Below, one piece after another: positions 33,577 to 34,642 of a stretch of 34,642 nt of DNA. Origin of the DNA: Pseudomonadales bacterium (GTDB taxonomy: Bacteria; Pseudomonadota; Gammaproteobacteria; Pseudomonadales; Pseudohongiellaceae); contig JALQUB010000031.1 in assembly GCA_023268635.1 (NCBI GenBank), forward strand, positions 1 to 34,642, given 5' to 3'. Position numbers and translations under genes: made by a program. The first letter of the stretch is position 1. Each line of letters starts with the position of its first letter. The notes under the pieces are model-generated. The model was not told where the DNA came from. It saw nothing but the letters and a program-made list of their open reading frames with translations, and did not search any database.

Positions 33577-34500
33577 TTAGACTTCTTGGTCAACTTCATT
33601 GCCCACTACAACGGGAAGCGACTCATCTGAACCCCAATCCGCCCAAGAGCCATCATAGACCGAAAGCTTGTCATAGCCCGCAATAGCCGCGCCCAAGGTG
33701 AGGACGCAGGCCGTTAGCCCAGAGCCACAACTCGTCACCAATCTCTGATCAGGCTCAGCGACCCCAGCGAAGAGTTGCACCAGATCGTCGGCCGATTTCA
33801 TGCGGCCTCCCTCGAGGACACTGGGAAACGGGAAATTTTGAGCACCCGGCATATGGCCGCCTCTGACACCAGGCCGAGGCTCAGGCGCTTCAGCATTGAA
33901 TCGAGCGAGAGAGCGAGCGTCGAGCACTCGCGCATTGGGATCGCTCAAAAAAACCATCACATCAGCACTCGAGATGAAGGCTTCCGCTTGAGGATGGGCG
34001 GTAAAATTACCAAGCGGATATTCAGCCCCATCGCCCTGCTTTCCTTCATGCCAAACTGCAGCCACTCGCTCCAGCTCTCCACCCGCATCGATCCACGCCC
34101 GCAGACCACCATCGAGCACAGCCACCGCAGTATGCCCCATCGCGCGTAACATCCACCAAGCTCGCGGGCTGGCGTAAATTCCTACATCATCGTAGACCAC
34201 CAACAGAGAGTCAGAATTAATTCCGAGGCCACGCGCCTCTGATTGAAATTGCTGCGGGCTCGGCATCATATGGGGCAGGGTCGCCTCGGGGTCACATATT
34301 TGCGTGTCGTAATCGAATCGCCTAGCGCCCGGAATGATCTGCCAATCGGTTGATTTATCGCTTGGATTGAGGGATTCAAAACCCGGGACAACGGGCGGCA
34401 CGGATGCGTCAAGAACAATGACTCTATCCGGAAAATTCGCCATTAACGCTCGCAGTTCTGCGACACTAATGAGGGGTTTGCCAAGTGGTGATTCGGTCAC
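33577..34500 (-). CDS. 3-mercaptopyruvate-type sulfurtransferase (two rhodanese domains)
   Basis: 307 residues. The first rhodanese half (VIVLDASVPP... YDDVGIYASPRAWWMLRAMGH) is inactive, the second carries the active loop CGSGLTAC with Cys258. Loop CGSG-TA fits 3-mercaptopyruvate sulfurtransferase (SseA-like) rather than thiosulfate sulfurtransferase, whose loop reads CRKGVTA. Role: sulfur transfer from 3-mercaptopyruvate to thiophiles or cyanide. Start is GTG at 34500, sharing one base with the TAG of the upstream gene (TAGTG), so translation is coupled. Confidence 0.9.
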   Translation of the reverse strand: MTESPLGKPLISVAELRALMANFPDRVIVLDASVPPVVPGFESLNPSDKSTDWQIIPGARRFDYDTQICDPEATLPHMMPSPQQFQSEARGLGINSDSLLVVYDDVGIYASPRAWWMLRAMGHTAVAVLDGGLRAWIDAGGELERVAAVWHEGKQGDGAEYPLGNFTAHPQAEAFISSADVMVFLSDPNARVLDARSLARFNAEAPEPRPGVRGGHMPGAQNFPFPSVLEGGRMKSADDLVQLFAGVAEPDQRLVTSCGSGLTACVLTLGAAIAGYDKLSVYDGSWADWGSDESLPVVVGNEVDQEV

Positions 34501-34642
34501 TAAAGAGCCTGCTTGAATTCGCGCAGCTTCGCCTTCAGTTGCGCACTATTATCTGGACCAATACGAATGAGCTGCTTATTGATATTCGCTAGCTCCTCTA
34601 AGCGCGTATCAGCATACAAAAACATAACGGAGGGTTTTACTA
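34500..34642 (-). CDS. C-terminal end of an unidentified gene (cut by window)
   Basis: The minus frame is open from the right edge to a TAG at 34500-34502. The visible 46 residues end in ELANINKQLIRIG...LKAKLREFKQAL, a helical, basic C-terminus. The only internal ATG (34625) has no Shine-Dalgarno, so this is the tail of a longer gene. The stop overlaps the sulfurtransferase GTG, so the two genes are co-translated. I do not recognise the family. Confidence 0.6.
   Translation of the reverse strand, partial: VKPSVMFLYADTRLEELANINKQLIRIGPDNSAQLKAKLREFKQAL

Noticed and set aside
1..34642. tRNA, rRNA, CRISPR, insertion sequence or prophage genes
   Set aside because: None seen: no repeat-spacer array, transposase, integrase, phage structural gene or cloverleaf-like stretch noticed by eye.

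Overview
The window looks like chromosomal DNA from a free-living, probably marine, gammaproteobacterium of about 50% GC. The signs are the TamB C-terminus, a DeaD/CsdA helicase with a DbpA-type RNA-binding domain, DUF1415, TrhO, an SseA-type sulfurtransferase and many exported or lipoprotein genes with Gram-negative signal peptides. I cannot fix the genus; the paralogous 'PDxxGxW' exported proteins next to DUF6152 would fit OM182/Pseudohongiella-like or Woeseia-like bacteria, but that is a guess. No rRNA, tRNA, CRISPR array, prophage, insertion sequence or integrase was found. Both ends cut genes: TamB at the left and an unidentified minus-strand gene at the right.

Layout. 1-8.2 kb: end of tamB (+), an exported alpha/beta hydrolase (-), then a minus-strand operon gntR - periplasmic adaptor - RND pump (8203 down to 3056) with a PdhR/FadR-like palindrome upstream of gntR. 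8.2-13.2 kb: small rhodanese lipoprotein, a secreted protein with a TonB-like C-terminus, a minimal K+-channel-like protein, a PDLxGxW exported protein, a two-TM protein, and a YkgJ-type cysteine-cluster protein whose ribosome binding site lies in a perfect 10-bp inverted repeat. 13.2-16.4 kb: a sialidase-like exported protein (-) facing away from a tight operon of cytochrome c'-like lipoprotein, HupE/UreJ-like membrane protein and a membrane-anchored periplasmic protein, closed by a clear terminator. 16.4-19.3 kb: DUF6152 protein, PDFNGIW lipoprotein, Tet-type MFS exporter, all minus strand.

19.5-22 kb is the most system-like region: an EF-hand protein followed by an ECF sigma factor, a small single-TM protein and a single-TM periplasmic metal-resistance-type protein. 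The last three overlap and resemble the logic of the CnrH/CnrY/CnrX extracytoplasmic signalling system. Then come DUF1653, a cyclophilin with an extra C-terminal domain, an NHL beta-propeller (-), a four-TM protein coupled to a sodium:solute symporter, deaD, a minus-strand operon MATE - lipoprotein - DUF1415, a DUF411 protein, a PaaI thioesterase, trhO, an sseA-like gene and the truncated gene.

Many genes concern the envelope, export (RND, MFS, MATE), metals (DUF411, HupE/UreJ, CnrX-like protein) and sulfur transfer (three rhodanese-family genes). Start sites were moved to internal codons where a Shine-Dalgarno sequence or signal peptide argued for it; these choices are noted in each entry.
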